From Fodinibacter sp963834965 (GTDB lineage: Bacteria; Actinomycetota; Actinomycetes; Actinomycetales; Dermatophilaceae): 64,000 bases of DNA. Below the pieces are notes generated by a model. That model was not told the origin of the DNA, made no database searches, and worked only from the letters and a program-made list of their open reading frames with translations. Both the position numbers and the translations under genes were made by a program. This document shows, piece by piece, positions 35,515-45,126 of this stretch; the first letter of the stretch is position 1, and each line of letters starts with the position of its first letter. The DNA is taken from assembly GCA_963834965.1 (NCBI GenBank), contig CAWIEI010000010.1, positions 1-64,000 on the forward strand. Reading direction: 5' to 3'.

Positions 35515-37598
35515 GAGGAGTCCTCCGGTTCGGCGATGAGGAGGTGGGGGTGCAGGGTGAGAGGGGTCATCTCCGGCAGCCGCTGGGCGAGCCGCAGGGC
35601 CAGCGGGCCGCGCCGGGCGTGGTGGTAGGCGCCGATCTCGCCGCCGTCGCTCGCTGCCATGAGCAGGGGCGCGGCGCCCCGCGGCCCCGGTGCGGTGAGC
35701 AGCGGCGCGTAGAAGCCCGAACCGTCCAGGCCGACGTCGCCGAACGGCGGGAGCGGGCCGGCGAGCGAGTGGTAGGCCGGCGGGTGCGCCTGCGGGTCGT
35801 CGGCCGGGCCGAGCTGGCAGTAGCGCACGCAGCCCGTCGACGTGACGGTGGCCCGCAGGTCGACGGTGAAGAGGCAGTCGGCGACCCAGACCTCCCCCGC
35901 CCCGACCGGCCCGACGAACGTGACCCCCGTGGCGACGAGGTCGGGTGGGAAGCGGTCGGCCGCGGCGAGGGCCGAGCGAGCGGGGTCGCCGCCGGGGTCC
36001 CCGCCACACGGCATCGGCTGGGCGCCCCGGCCGTCGACCACGCAGTCGTGCAGCTCGAGGGCGTGCGCGCCGAGGTCGGCCCGCACCGGCCCGAGCAGGC
36101 AGCGGGTGGCCGAGACCGTCGTCGTCCAGGCCGTCGGGTCGACCCGCAGGCCCTTGCCGGCCGTGGCGTCCGTCGTCACCCCGACGAGGTGGACGGCATT
36201 CATCAACGGGCCGACGAGCACGTCACCGGTCATGAAGAACCCGGACAGCTCCACCGACACCCCAGTGAGGTCGAGCTCGAGGTCGCCGACGACCGCCGGC
36301 GTCATGCCGACCGGTGCGACCACGCGCCACCGGGTCAGTGCGGGCGACCCGGTCACCGGGCCTGGAGCGGCCAGCCGGTCGCTGGTCAGCAGCCGGATCT
36401 CGACCTGCGGCACGTCCGGCCCGCTGGGGCTCACGGTCGCGGCGAGGGCGGCGCCGAACGCGCCCGCCAGGTCGGCGACGACGGTCTGGCCGGGCGGGTG
36501 GGTGCCGAGTGCGGGGTCGACGACGATGACGACGCCAACGTCGTCACGCGGCTCCGCCGTGCTCGCGGCCGGCCCGAGCTCGCCGGGAGCCGCCCGGTAG
36601 AACGTGGTGCGCAGCGTGCCGGTGACGGACGAGCCGGGGACCAGCACGCCGCGGGCCGGGTCGACGAGCACCTGGGTCGCCGCCGGGGTCGGCGCGCCGA
36701 CGGGTGGCAGCCCGGTGAGCCCGATGTCGCTCCAGGGCAATGCGACCCCGTCGACGGTCACCTCGAGCAGGGCCGGGCCGGCCGGCCCGACCGTGGTGAG
36801 GGGATGGTCCGCGGCGAGGGTCCAGACCGGGCCGTAGCTGACGTCACCGAGGGCATCGACGAGGCGCCAGCCGGCGCGTACCGGCAGCTCGGCCGCTCCA
36901 CGAGGCGGCCTCGGCACCGGCGGCACCCCCGGCGGCCGCTCGTCCTCGGCGTCGCTGGCGATCTCGAGCGGTCGGGGCGCGAGGTAGAGGGGCGCGGACA
37001 CTCCGACGGGATGCACGGCGAACCGCCCCGAGCCGAGCGGAGCCGCCTCGACCCGGTCGTAGGTCACGAGCCGCCACGGGAAGACCTCGGCCGACACCGC
37101 GGCCGGGTGGAAGGGGCCGCCCGGGGTGACCGAGCGCCGGGCCGCGTCGAGCCCGGTGCCCACGAGGAGGTGCTCGCCGTGCCGCAGGTCGAGCGACGCG
37201 GTCCGCCGCACCGGGTGCCGCAGCTGCTGGCACCACAGCGTCGTGCGCCACCCCTCGACCACGCGGGTCGGCCAGCCGGTGACGACCTCGCCGAAGTCCT
37301 CGACGGCGCCCGGGGTGCCCTTGCGCCGCCGCAGCGCCGTCGCGTAGGCGATCTCGCGGCGCCCGGCATCCGGCGGGAGTCCGAGCAGCGCGGCCAGGTA
37401 AGGCAGAGCCCAGTCGGACGCGCTGTCGGGAAAGGCATCGTCGAGGATGGAGTCGACGTCGGCGGCGAGTGCGAACCACTGTTCCTGCAGCGCGGCGAGC
37501 AGGGCGAGCGAGGGCGGGGAGTCGTCGCCGGGGGGCCAGCCGGCGACGACGGCCGGAGGCAGCATCCGGAGGAACTCGCGGCGCACCGGCGCGGTCAT
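35511..37598 (-). CDS. Tail protein I (gpI)-like baseplate protein with long extension
   Basis: 695 residues. The N-terminal part (about 30-130; LQEQWFALAADVDSILDDAF, YLAALLGLPPDAGRREIAYA, RRKGTPGAVEDF) resembles P2 gpI/Afp12-type proteins that connect baseplate to fibres. The remaining ~500 residues are beta-rich, with several GxxFxGPV-type turns and GFFMTGDVLVGPLMN, suggesting a beta-solenoid. ATG overlaps at both ends (ATGA). No separate tail fibre gene is visible, so this extension or the next protein may take that role. Confidence 0.8.
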   Translation of the reverse strand: MTAPVRREFLRMLPPAVVAGWPPGDDSPPSLALLAALQEQWFALAADVDSILDDAFPDSASDWALPYLAALLGLPPDAGRREIAYATALRRRKGTPGAVEDFGEVVTGWPTRVVEGWRTTLWCQQLRHPVRRTASLDLRHGEHLLVGTGLDAARRSVTPGGPFHPAAVSAEVFPWRLVTYDRVEAAPLGSGRFAVHPVGVSAPLYLAPRPLEIASDAEDERPPGVPPVPRPPRGAAELPVRAGWRLVDALGDVSYGPVWTLAADHPLTTVGPAGPALLEVTVDGVALPWSDIGLTGLPPVGAPTPAATQVLVDPARGVLVPGSSVTGTLRTTFYRAAPGELGPAASTAEPRDDVGVVIVVDPALGTHPPGQTVVADLAGAFGAALAATVSPSGPDVPQVEIRLLTSDRLAAPGPVTGSPALTRWRVVAPVGMTPAVVGDLELDLTGVSVELSGFFMTGDVLVGPLMNAVHLVGVTTDATAGKGLRVDPTAWTTTVSATRCLLGPVRADLGAHALELHDCVVDGRGAQPMPCGGDPGGDPARSALAAADRFPPDLVATGVTFVGPVGAGEVWVADCLFTVDLRATVTSTGCVRYCQLGPADDPQAHPPAYHSLAGPLPPFGDVGLDGSGFYAPLLTAPGPRGAAPLLMAASDGGEIGAYHHARRGPLALRLAQRLPEMTPLTLHPHLLIAEPEDSS

Positions 37599-40012
37599 GA
37601 CGCCACCACCGAGACGGGGCCGACGCTGAGCAGCTCGTAGCGCTCGGCGGGGGTGCGCGCGATGTCGCCCTCGCCGGCGGACGGGGCCCGCACACCGGAC
37701 GTGACGGCGAGCGAGACCACGCCGACGACACCGGTCACCGGCTGGACGACGGCGACGACGTCGCTGTCGTCGAGCGGTGCGCCCAGCTCGCGCGGTGCCG
37801 CCGCGAGGGGGCCGGCGGGGTCGCTCAGGGCGGCACCGACGGCGGCCACGACGGCTGCGGCGTCACGGCGCGGGTCCGTGGCGACGGTCGCGGTGACGGC
37901 CAGGGCGCTCGACACCCCGGCGCAGACGCACAGGCCGCCCGAGGTGTCCCGGCGCGCGTCGAGGAAGCCGGCCATCGACAACAGCTCCGGTGGCAGCGGG
38001 GCACGGGCGCCGGTGTCGGTCGCGCGCAGGAAGGCCAGGTGCACCCCGGTGGCGCCGCAGGCGCACCCGGGCGGGCCCGCACCGCGCCAGGCCGCGCTGT
38101 GGCTCGTGCCCGGAACCGTCAGCGCGAGGTCGGCGAGATCGCCGAGGGAGACCGCGCGGTCGAGCGCCCGGATCCGCGCGGCGGCCGCGCGGCGCATCCG
38201 TAGCTGGTCCTCCTGGTCGGCGGCCCCGCTGGTCGCCCCGACTCCCGCGATCTTGCGCACGCCCCGCACGCTGCCCAGGAGGGTGTCGATGAGCGGCCCG
38301 TCGACCTCGCCGTCGAGGCCACCGCCGACCCGCCACCGCGCGGTGACCTCACCGCGCGGCAGGGCACCGTGCTCGCCGTCGCCGAAGGCGAGCACGAGCG
38401 TGCCGTCGGCAGCGATCCTGGTGCTGTACACCGGCTCCGACGGCCCCCGGCCGTAGAGCGACGGGACCTCGTCGAAGCGCACCCCACCCACCTGCACGAC
38501 CAGGCTGTCGGTGACCGTCCCGGCCGGGTCGACGTCACCGGTGACCGGGCCGGGCACGATCGCCGTGCCCCCGGTGACGGTCAGGGGTGCCGTCTTCGTC
38601 GCCCCGTGCTGGATGGCGACCAGGTTGGACGTCGCGGGCGCCGCGGCGGCGGTGCCGGCGAACCCGGCGGTGAGCGCGAGCAGCATCCCGCCGACATCGG
38701 TGGAGGTGTCGCTGCCATCGAGGGAGCACGCGGCCAGCTCCCACGCGGAGGTGGTGCGCACGGCGATCCGCTCGGGCACCTCCCGCGGTCGCGGGTGCAC
38801 GCGCAGCCGGGTCACCCCGGCGGCCAGCGGCGGCAGCTCGTAGTGCTGGGCCAGCGTGCGGCCGTCGACGAGCGCGACGTCGATGGTGCTGCTCTGGAGC
38901 GCGAGCGGGAGCGGGTCGGTGAGGGTGATGACACCGACGCGGTGCTTCGTCCCCGGGGCGACCGACCAGTCGAGCGAGCCGACCGAGGCGACCGTCGTGA
39001 CGAGCGCACCCGAAGCGTTCCAGACCACGATTCCAAGCCCCGGTGTCGCCGCCGAGGCGTCGACCACCAGCAGCTGGCCGGCCTGGATGGCGCCCGCCTC
39101 ACCGGCGTACGTGACGTCCGCGGTGGAGGCCGTCCCCCCGCTGACGAACGACAGCTTCTCGAGCCGGCGCGCCAGCTGGAGGTTCGCGCGGACCCGGTAC
39201 GCGGCGTACGTCGTGCCCGCCGCCGGCGCGAGCAGCCCGGAGAGGGGCCGGTCGACGGTGAAGAGGAACGCGCCGAGGTCGTCGGCCCGCTTGCTGACGG
39301 TGACCGTGCCCACCACTGAACGGGTGGCCGCGACGCCGAGGTAGTACTGGTAGTACCAGCCCAGCCAGTCCCACCAGTCGCTCGGTTCGGGGACGTAGAC
39401 GGTCGGCTTCTCGGCGACGAGCAGGAGCCGGTCGGAGGGCCGCCAGCCGGGGTCGAGCAGCAGCCGTAGCGACGAGCCGGGTGGGCCGGTCGGCTGCGGC
39501 AGCGCGGTGACGGTGAGGTCGGCCCAGTCGGCGCGCAACGTGGTGTCGTGCACGACCTCGAAGGCCTGGGCCGCGCGGGCGGGGGTGCCGGGGGCCTGCA
39601 CCCGCGTCCCGGCCGGCACGAGCGGCCCGGCGCCGGCCTCGGTCGTGCAGCGGATCCACCCGTGGGCCGCGACCCGCTGGGTCGGCCGGTGGCCGAGCAG
39701 GTCGGTCGTGCGGCGCAGGTCGGTCCAGTCCTGGGCCGTGCCGAGGTAGCGCTCCCCCGCGGCCAGCTCGGTGTAGGCCGCGACGGAGTCCGCCACCCGG
39801 GCCCAGAGCTCGGCGACGAGCACGACGGTCGGGTCGCCGGCCACGTCGAGCCGCTCGCCGAGCGGGCCGCCCCCAGGCTCGGTGACCTCGGCGACGGCGG
39901 CGAGCAGCGCGTCCCGGAAGTCGGAGCGGTCGGCGAGCCGCCTGCGCAGGCGGCCCTGGCCCGGCGCCGGGTCGGGGCGCGGGGCGAGGTCGCGGGGGCG
40001 GGGCGCGCTCAT
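37595..40012 (-). CDS. Baseplate J-like protein, second paralogue
   Basis: 805 residues starting ATG 40012, which overlaps the previous stop by 4 bp. The N-terminus is ELWARVADSVAAYTELAAGE, the middle is beta-rich, and the C-terminal baseplate_J-type part has VLAFGDGEHGALPRGEVTARW and GSVRGVRKIAGVGATSGAAD. Actinobacterial injection systems usually carry two such 'putative baseplate assembly' proteins side by side, matching Afp11/Afp12 wedge components. The reading frame upstream of 40012 lies inside the neighbouring gene and is not used. Confidence 0.83.
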   Translation of the reverse strand: MSAPRPRDLAPRPDPAPGQGRLRRRLADRSDFRDALLAAVAEVTEPGGGPLGERLDVAGDPTVVLVAELWARVADSVAAYTELAAGERYLGTAQDWTDLRRTTDLLGHRPTQRVAAHGWIRCTTEAGAGPLVPAGTRVQAPGTPARAAQAFEVVHDTTLRADWADLTVTALPQPTGPPGSSLRLLLDPGWRPSDRLLLVAEKPTVYVPEPSDWWDWLGWYYQYYLGVAATRSVVGTVTVSKRADDLGAFLFTVDRPLSGLLAPAAGTTYAAYRVRANLQLARRLEKLSFVSGGTASTADVTYAGEAGAIQAGQLLVVDASAATPGLGIVVWNASGALVTTVASVGSLDWSVAPGTKHRVGVITLTDPLPLALQSSTIDVALVDGRTLAQHYELPPLAAGVTRLRVHPRPREVPERIAVRTTSAWELAACSLDGSDTSTDVGGMLLALTAGFAGTAAAAPATSNLVAIQHGATKTAPLTVTGGTAIVPGPVTGDVDPAGTVTDSLVVQVGGVRFDEVPSLYGRGPSEPVYSTRIAADGTLVLAFGDGEHGALPRGEVTARWRVGGGLDGEVDGPLIDTLLGSVRGVRKIAGVGATSGAADQEDQLRMRRAAAARIRALDRAVSLGDLADLALTVPGTSHSAAWRGAGPPGCACGATGVHLAFLRATDTGARAPLPPELLSMAGFLDARRDTSGGLCVCAGVSSALAVTATVATDPRRDAAAVVAAVGAALSDPAGPLAAAPRELGAPLDDSDVVAVVQPVTGVVGVVSLAVTSGVRAPSAGEGDIARTPAERYELLSVGPVSVVAS

Positions 40013-42513
40013 CGGCCGCCCTCGATCGTCAGCTCGATGCGCCCACGCTCCGGCGCGGCGCTGTCGTCGTCGCAGACGGCGAGCTCGTCCGGGGCCATGA
40101 GCAGCACCGTGCCGTTGGTTCCCGGGGGGTCGGACAGCCGCCGGGCCTGCGTCACCCGCACCGCGTCGACGCCGGGCACCGCCGCCACGGCCGCGACCAC
40201 CGTCGAGGTGTAGACCGTCGACCCGAGGGTGTGCGCCTGCGCGGAGAAGACCGCGCCGGGGCGCCCCGGGCGCAGCGCGTCGAGGATCCGCAGCCGGGCG
40301 GTGGCCGACTCGGTCGACGGCGTCAGGCACACGGTGAGGGTGATGAGCAGGCCGACCGGAGTCGCCGGCAGGGTGACCACCTCGGTCCCGGCCATCCGCA
40401 CCGCCTCCATGACCTGCGCCACCGCGGCGTCGACCTCGGGGTCGGCCCGGTCGGTCGTCGTCTCGACCGCGACGACACCGACCGGCCACGAGCCGGACCA
40501 GTCGCGGTGGGACGCGGCCCGCTCGACACCGGCAACCTCGGTCGCGAACCCGGGAAGGTCGCTGACCAGCACCGCGCGCCGGGGCACCGCGGCAAAGGCC
40601 TGGGGTGCGTCGCGCCGCACCACGTCCAGCCCCATGGCCTCGTCGCCGCCGGTCCCGGGCGTGAGGTTGCGGGCGCCCACCCCGGGGCCGGCGTCGAGCC
40701 ACAGCACCGGCTGGCCGAGCGGGGTCGTGGTGCGCACCAGCCGGGTCAGGGTGTTGGCCGCGATGTTCCCGGCGGGGCCGGCACCGACCTCGTAGCGCAC
40801 GGTCACGTCACAGTCGGCGGGTGGCACGAGCCCGACCGCGCCGGTGCGGAACCTCAGCCGCGGGGGGTCGTCGTCGTCGTGGTCGACGACCACGGCGAAG
40901 CCGTCCGACGGGGCCCGCAGCAGGCTGGTGACCCGGGTGGCCTCGACCGGCACGCCACTCGGCAGGCCGATCCGGGTGCGCACCTGCCAGGGCCGGCCAC
41001 CGGGGGCGCACGACAACCCCTGGGTCGCCGCCCGCACCAGCCAGTAGTCGCCGACCTCGGTGACCGCGGGGTCCGGGGTGTCGCCGGTGAGGGGGTCGAA
41101 GGGGGCGACGGCGCCGGGTCCGTCGACGGGCAGCCCGTGGTGCGCGGCCACGAGGCCCAGCCGGGCGATGCCCACGCGCGGGCTGCCCATGTCGGTCGCG
41201 ACGGAGACGGGGACGTCCGCGGTGAGCGCGTCGGCGGCATCCCAGAACACCCGCACGAGCGGCAGGGTCGGCGCCAGCGGGTCGGTCATCGCGACGACCT
41301 GGGTCACGGTGACCACCTGCGCGGGGTGGCTCGCGAGCGGCATCCGGGTCTGGCCGCCGGTGCCGTCGTCGGGTGGCCACGCCCGGACCCGCGTCGCCCA
41401 CGACTCCTGCTCCCCCGGCGCTCCCGGGTCGACGACCTCGAAACCGATCAGCGCACCGGGTGCGAGCCAGCCGGCGAGCGGCGTGGCGTCGGATGCCGGC
41501 GGCAGCACCAGCACCGCGCTCGTCGCCCCGACCGGAAGCACCGCGTCGACCTCGCCCCAGTCGTGCAGGGCGACCTCGCCGTGCGAGGCGAACACGGTTC
41601 GCGGAGCGTCGAGCTGGGTGGTGAAGCAGGCCGCGCCGGCCTGGGTGTCCGGGTCGGCGACGGCGTCGGTGGCCAGGTCGCCGGGCAGCGCGGTGAAGGT
41701 GGCGTCGGTCGCCGTGAGGTCGGGGTGTGCCACCTGCACCTGGACCACGGTCGACGCGCTGGTGGCCGGTGGCACGGCGAAGTCGACGAGGCGCGCGTGC
41801 CGCGTCACGGAGGCGCGGCGGCGGGCGGTGCCGAGCCAGGCCTCGGTCGCGAGGCGGTCCTGGCGGTATGCGAGCAGGTCGCCGAGGTGGGCCATCAGCT
41901 CGAGCAGGGTGATGGTGTGGTCGGCGGGCGCGGGGTCGTACCCCGGCTGCAGCGCCCCGAGCCGCTCGACGAGCATGGCCCGCAGGCCCGTGTAGTCGCG
42001 GGCCAGGGTGTCGTAGTCGGGGGGCGTGAGCGGTGGCGGCGCCGGTGGCACCGTGATGCAGTCGGGCACCTCACCACACTCCGGGCGCAGCCGCACCGGG
42101 AGGTACCGACGCAGCGGGTCGAGCCCGAGGCCGAGCCCGCTCAGCCCTGCCGGGTCGACCCCGAGCCGGTAGGGCGCCTGCCCGGGCAGCACGGCCCCGA
42201 CCGCCTGCACGGGCAGGTCGAGGTGTGCGGGAACCGGGTTGCCGTCGACGTCGACCCCGGCCGGCACGACCGTCCCCGGGCCGACGACGGTGACCCGTGG
42301 GCGTCCCTCGAGGGTCCACAGCGCCGGCGCCACGAGGCCCGCCTGCGGATCGGCGTAGAGCCAGACCGAGACGGTGCGCACGACGCCGGATGCCGTGCAC
42401 CCCGCCGCCCGCAGCCCGATGACCGGGCCGCCGGCGAACAGCGCCTTCGGACGCAGCACCGCGCTGGCCTCCGGCTGCTCCGGCTGGGTCCAGGCGTCGT
42501 AGGTCGTGGTCAC
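40009..42513 (-). CDS. Baseplate J-like protein, first paralogue
   Basis: 834 residues. The region ELMAHLGDLLAYRQDRLATE with WLGTARRRASVTRHARLVDF (about 205-250) is a hallmark of 'putative baseplate assembly protein' families of contractile injection systems. The C-terminal part (RFRTGAVGLVPPADCDVTVRY, GPAGNIAANTLTRLV) is baseplate_J-like. It forms the wedge around the spike together with the gp25-like protein, by family analogy. ATGA overlaps join it to both neighbours. Confidence 0.85.
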   Translation of the reverse strand: MTTTYDAWTQPEQPEASAVLRPKALFAGGPVIGLRAAGCTASGVVRTVSVWLYADPQAGLVAPALWTLEGRPRVTVVGPGTVVPAGVDVDGNPVPAHLDLPVQAVGAVLPGQAPYRLGVDPAGLSGLGLGLDPLRRYLPVRLRPECGEVPDCITVPPAPPPLTPPDYDTLARDYTGLRAMLVERLGALQPGYDPAPADHTITLLELMAHLGDLLAYRQDRLATEAWLGTARRRASVTRHARLVDFAVPPATSASTVVQVQVAHPDLTATDATFTALPGDLATDAVADPDTQAGAACFTTQLDAPRTVFASHGEVALHDWGEVDAVLPVGATSAVLVLPPASDATPLAGWLAPGALIGFEVVDPGAPGEQESWATRVRAWPPDDGTGGQTRMPLASHPAQVVTVTQVVAMTDPLAPTLPLVRVFWDAADALTADVPVSVATDMGSPRVGIARLGLVAAHHGLPVDGPGAVAPFDPLTGDTPDPAVTEVGDYWLVRAATQGLSCAPGGRPWQVRTRIGLPSGVPVEATRVTSLLRAPSDGFAVVVDHDDDDPPRLRFRTGAVGLVPPADCDVTVRYEVGAGPAGNIAANTLTRLVRTTTPLGQPVLWLDAGPGVGARNLTPGTGGDEAMGLDVVRRDAPQAFAAVPRRAVLVSDLPGFATEVAGVERAASHRDWSGSWPVGVVAVETTTDRADPEVDAAVAQVMEAVRMAGTEVVTLPATPVGLLITLTVCLTPSTESATARLRILDALRPGRPGAVFSAQAHTLGSTVYTSTVVAAVAAVPGVDAVRVTQARRLSDPPGTNGTVLLMAPDELAVCDDDSAAPERGRIELTIEGGR

Positions 42514-42890
42514 AGTGCCGCCGCCGGGAGGGTGAGGGTGACCCGACGGGTCTCGCCGGCGGGCTTGGGCCGGTAGACGACCTCCGCCGACAGGGTGGAG
42601 TCGGCGACGCTGACCACCACATCGATGACGTCGAGCCGGTCGCCCAGGGCCGAGGTGAGGCTGCCGCGCGCCCGGGCCCGCACGGTGCCCGCGAGGTCGG
42701 GCGACGTCGGCTGGAACAGGGTCGACGCGCCCAGGCCGGCGCCGAATCCCGGGCGGTGGAGCCGCTCGTTCGGGCCGGTGAGCAGCACGAGCCGCACGAG
42801 GTCGTCGAGGTGCTCGAGGGGTGTGCGGGTGGCCAGCCGGCGCCCGGCACCGAGCTGCCAGGGCTGGACGGGAAAGCGCGGCGTGGTCAT
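42510..42890 (-). CDS. gp25/GPW-family baseplate wedge protein
   Basis: 126 residues, the usual size of gp25-like proteins (Afp9). The core reads LVRLVLLTGPNERLHRPGFG, the conserved EPR-like loop that triggers sheath assembly in T4 and its relatives (here NER). ATG 42890 overlaps the PAAR-like stop (ATGA). Longer readings upstream lie within the neighbouring gene. Confidence 0.9.
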   Translation of the reverse strand: MTTPRFPVQPWQLGAGRRLATRTPLEHLDDLVRLVLLTGPNERLHRPGFGAGLGASTLFQPTSPDLAGTVRARARGSLTSALGDRLDVIDVVVSVADSTLSAEVVYRPKPAGETRRVTLTLPAAAL

Positions 42891-43219
42891 GTGCCCTGCA
42901 CCCGCTGCTGGTAGGACGAGAGCTGCGCCGGGCCCTGCGGCGCGGCGGCGGGGTTGAGGCAGAGCCCGACGCTGGTGCTGAGCAGCACCGGCGTCTGCGC
43001 CACCATCACACGGGTCGCGGGGGCGAGCCACTGGATCGTGAGGCACGGGCTCGCGACGGTGCCCACGACGAACGGGCAGCCGGCGACCGTGGCCTGGTCG
43101 GAGACCAGCAGGACCGCGGCGCTGTCGGCCGTGACCCGCGACTGGCTGGGGACGAAGCTGACCGGGGCACCGTGTGGGCAGGTCGCCTGGGTGGCTGAGG
43201 TGAGCAGGTAGCCGGGCAT
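42887..43219 (-). CDS. PAAR-like spike-tip protein
   Basis: 110 residues beginning MPGYLLTSATQATCPHGAPV. Cys and His residues are conserved across DUF4280/PAAR-like tips (TCPHG, AGCPF, SPCLTIQW, GLCLNP). It lies directly after the gp5-like spike, the usual place of the Afp10/PAAR tip that caps the spike. The fold is inferred from position, size and Cys pattern. ATGA overlaps at both ends. Confidence 0.75.
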   Translation of the reverse strand: MPGYLLTSATQATCPHGAPVSFVPSQSRVTADSAAVLLVSDQATVAGCPFVVGTVASPCLTIQWLAPATRVMVAQTPVLLSTSVGLCLNPAAAPQGPAQLSSYQQRVQGT

Positions 43220-43752
43220 CACTGCACCACCAGCGCGCCGTCGTTGACGTCGACCTTGGGGCCCTGCATCACGATGGTGGCCCCCTGGCCGTTGTCGATG
43301 CTCACGCCCGAGGAGTCCAGGGTGATGACCGGGCCCTGCGAGCAGGTGATGGTCAGCGCGGTGCCGTCGTCGTCTAGCTCGAGGCGGTGCCCACCCGGGG
43401 TGAGCAGGATGACGGTGTTCGGCCCGGCGCCCTGCACCCCGCTGCCACCGCTGTAGGTGCCGCCTGACCAAATGGGGGGCGCGGAGAGGTCCCCGCCGGG
43501 CCACTGCACCCAGACCTGGGTGCCGACCGGGGGCACGACGGCCAGCCCGGCCCCGTCACCCGTGTAGGGCAGGGCCGGGAGGCACCACCCGGTCGACCCG
43601 TCGGCGAGCACCTCGGGCACCGACACCTGCACCCGGCACTTCGCGTCCGGGTCGGCGTTGTCGGTGACCGTGCCCGCGAACAGCCCGTGGTAGCGGGTGT
43701 GGTCGGTACCGCCCGCCCGCACGTCGAGCTCGGAGATCTCCACGGGGCTCAC
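43219..43752 (-). CDS. gp5/VgrG-type spike protein (OB fold plus beta-helix)
   Basis: 177 residues from GTG 43752. The OB-fold (about 20-105) reads FAGTVTDNADPDAKCRVQVS and VPPVGTQVWVQWPGGD. A short triple-beta-helix tail follows (HRLELDDDGTALTITCSQG, VITLDSSGVSIDNGQG). It forms the puncturing spike on the tube axis. In Afp8 and VgrG the hub and spike are fused; here they are separate overlapping genes (GTGA), as in P2-like phages. Confidence 0.87.
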   Translation of the reverse strand: MSPVEISELDVRAGGTDHTRYHGLFAGTVTDNADPDAKCRVQVSVPEVLADGSTGWCLPALPYTGDGAGLAVVPPVGTQVWVQWPGGDLSAPPIWSGGTYSGGSGVQGAGPNTVILLTPGGHRLELDDDGTALTITCSQGPVITLDSSGVSIDNGQGATIVMQGPKVDVNDGALVVQ

Positions 43753-44870
43753 AGCGACACCCCCACCGAGGCGCCGAGGGCGGCGCCGGCCAGGGCGCCG
43801 GCCAGGCCGCCCGCGCCGCTTGCCGCCGGGTTGCCCAGCGCGTTGCGGGTGAGGCCGAGGGCCTGCGCGTGCCCGCCCGCGGAGACCGTGTGGCGCACCG
43901 AGCGCACCAGCCAGAGCCCGTCGAGCGCCTCCCCGAGGCCGGTGATCGTCACTGTGCGCCGGGCGCGCACCAGCGGAGCGTCGGCCGAGGTCAGGGTCGC
44001 GTTGAGGGTGGCGCCGAAGGCACTGCGCTCGGCCATCGCCGTCGCGGTCGACTGGGCGTCGAGAACGCTGACCGGCCCGGCCGTGTGGCTGCGCACCAGT
44101 GTGACGCCGCCGAGCGAGCGGGTGCCCATGGCGTGCCCCCGCCCGTCGTCGCTGGCGACGTCGACGTCGCTGGTGCCCGGCACCGTGCGCGTGACGTGCA
44201 CCTCCTGGCCGGCGAGCAGCTGCACCGATGCGGTCGCGGTGCCACCCAGCGGCCCGTAGCCGAGGGCGATCGTGGCCTGCGGGGCCGCGGTCACGTCGAC
44301 CCTGCGGAAGACACCGGTGACGACGCCCGCGACCGACTCGACGTGCAGGTCGAAGCCGTTGCGCCCGGCCAGGCCGGTGAGGAAGGCCCAGTCGGTGCCG
44401 CTCTGCTGTGGTGAGTAGGTGTCGGAGTCGGCACCGGTCGGGGTGCTGTCGACCTGTACGGCGAGCCCATGCTCGGTGAAGATCGTCTCCGCGATGGCGG
44501 CGTCGTTGGTGTCCTGCCAGAGCCGTTGGACGTCGCGCCGGTCGAGCTCGATGCTGCGGTCCATGCCCTCGACGGTGAGGGTCGACGAGCCGCCGGGCGT
44601 GATCTGCCAGCTCGCGCTGACGCTGCGGGCCTCGACCTCGACGGTGGCGCCGCCCCGGGTCAGCGCGACGTGGAACGGCGTGGCGGGAGCGACGAGCGGG
44701 TCGAGCGAGCAGGTCCACGCACCGGTGTCGCTCGTGACGAGAAGCGCGGTGATGCTCACCTTGTCCCGGCCGCCGAGGGTCTCCTCGAGGCTCAGCGACT
44801 GCACCAGGTCGAGGTCGTGCGCGCGCAGCGGTGCGCCGTTGACGCTGACGGTCGTGCGGGTCTCAGGCAT
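43749..44870 (-). CDS. gp27-like hub protein (late control D family)
   Basis: 373 residues from ATG 44870. Beta-rich hub folds with DRKEV-like features: TPFHVALTRGGATVEVEA, SSTLTVEGMDRSIELDRR, QQSGTDWAFLTGLAGRNGFD and TVTITGLGEALDGLWLVRSV. The C-terminus is a Gly/Ala stretch (residues about 350-373). It trims the six-fold tube to the three-fold spike by analogy with T4 gp27/P2 gpD. Overlaps the LysM-like gene by 8 bp and the spike gene by 4 bp. Confidence 0.83.
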   Translation of the reverse strand: MPETRTTVSVNGAPLRAHDLDLVQSLSLEETLGGRDKVSITALLVTSDTGAWTCSLDPLVAPATPFHVALTRGGATVEVEARSVSASWQITPGGSSTLTVEGMDRSIELDRRDVQRLWQDTNDAAIAETIFTEHGLAVQVDSTPTGADSDTYSPQQSGTDWAFLTGLAGRNGFDLHVESVAGVVTGVFRRVDVTAAPQATIALGYGPLGGTATASVQLLAGQEVHVTRTVPGTSDVDVASDDGRGHAMGTRSLGGVTLVRSHTAGPVSVLDAQSTATAMAERSAFGATLNATLTSADAPLVRARRTVTITGLGEALDGLWLVRSVRHTVSAGGHAQALGLTRNALGNPAASGAGGLAGALAGAALGASVGVSL

Positions 44871-45126
44871 GCGGCACCGCCAGGGGCGTGCCGGTGCGCT
44901 CGAGGTCGAGGGCGTTGGCGCGCGGGTTGGCGTCGGCGATGACCCACCACGCGGTCGAGTCGCCGAGGGCCGCGCCGGCGAGCAGGTCGACGCGGTCACC
45001 CTCGCGCACGGGGTAGACGACGTCGGCGGGGGGCTGCACGCTGACCCGCGGGGTCGACATCGGGCGGGTCGTGCCGTCGTCCTGCGGCACGGCGAGCTGC
45101 GCCTGGTGCTCGTAGCGGCCGGTCAT
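44863..45126 (-). CDS. Short LysM-like baseplate protein
   Basis: 87 residues from ATG 45126. VVYPVREGDRVDLLAGAALG followed by TAWWVIADANPRANALDLE resembles a tail LysM/gpX module (P2 gpX, Afp7 C-terminal half). In Afp7 this module is fused to a tube-like domain; here it is separate and follows it by an ATGA overlap. It probably joins the tube initiator to the hub. Confidence 0.75.
   Translation of the reverse strand: MTGRYEHQAQLAVPQDDGTTRPMSTPRVSVQPPADVVYPVREGDRVDLLAGAALGDSTAWWVIADANPRANALDLERTGTPLAVPHA

Noticed and set aside
32866..35628. 920-codon plus-strand open frame opposite the DUF6519 gene
   Set aside because: Antisense shadow of high-GC coding sequence. Its composition is Val/Gly/Arg/Asp-rich with no family motif, and the minus-strand gene has clear homology. 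The same applies to the long plus-strand frames opposite the baseplate, ATPase and hom/lysA/argS genes.
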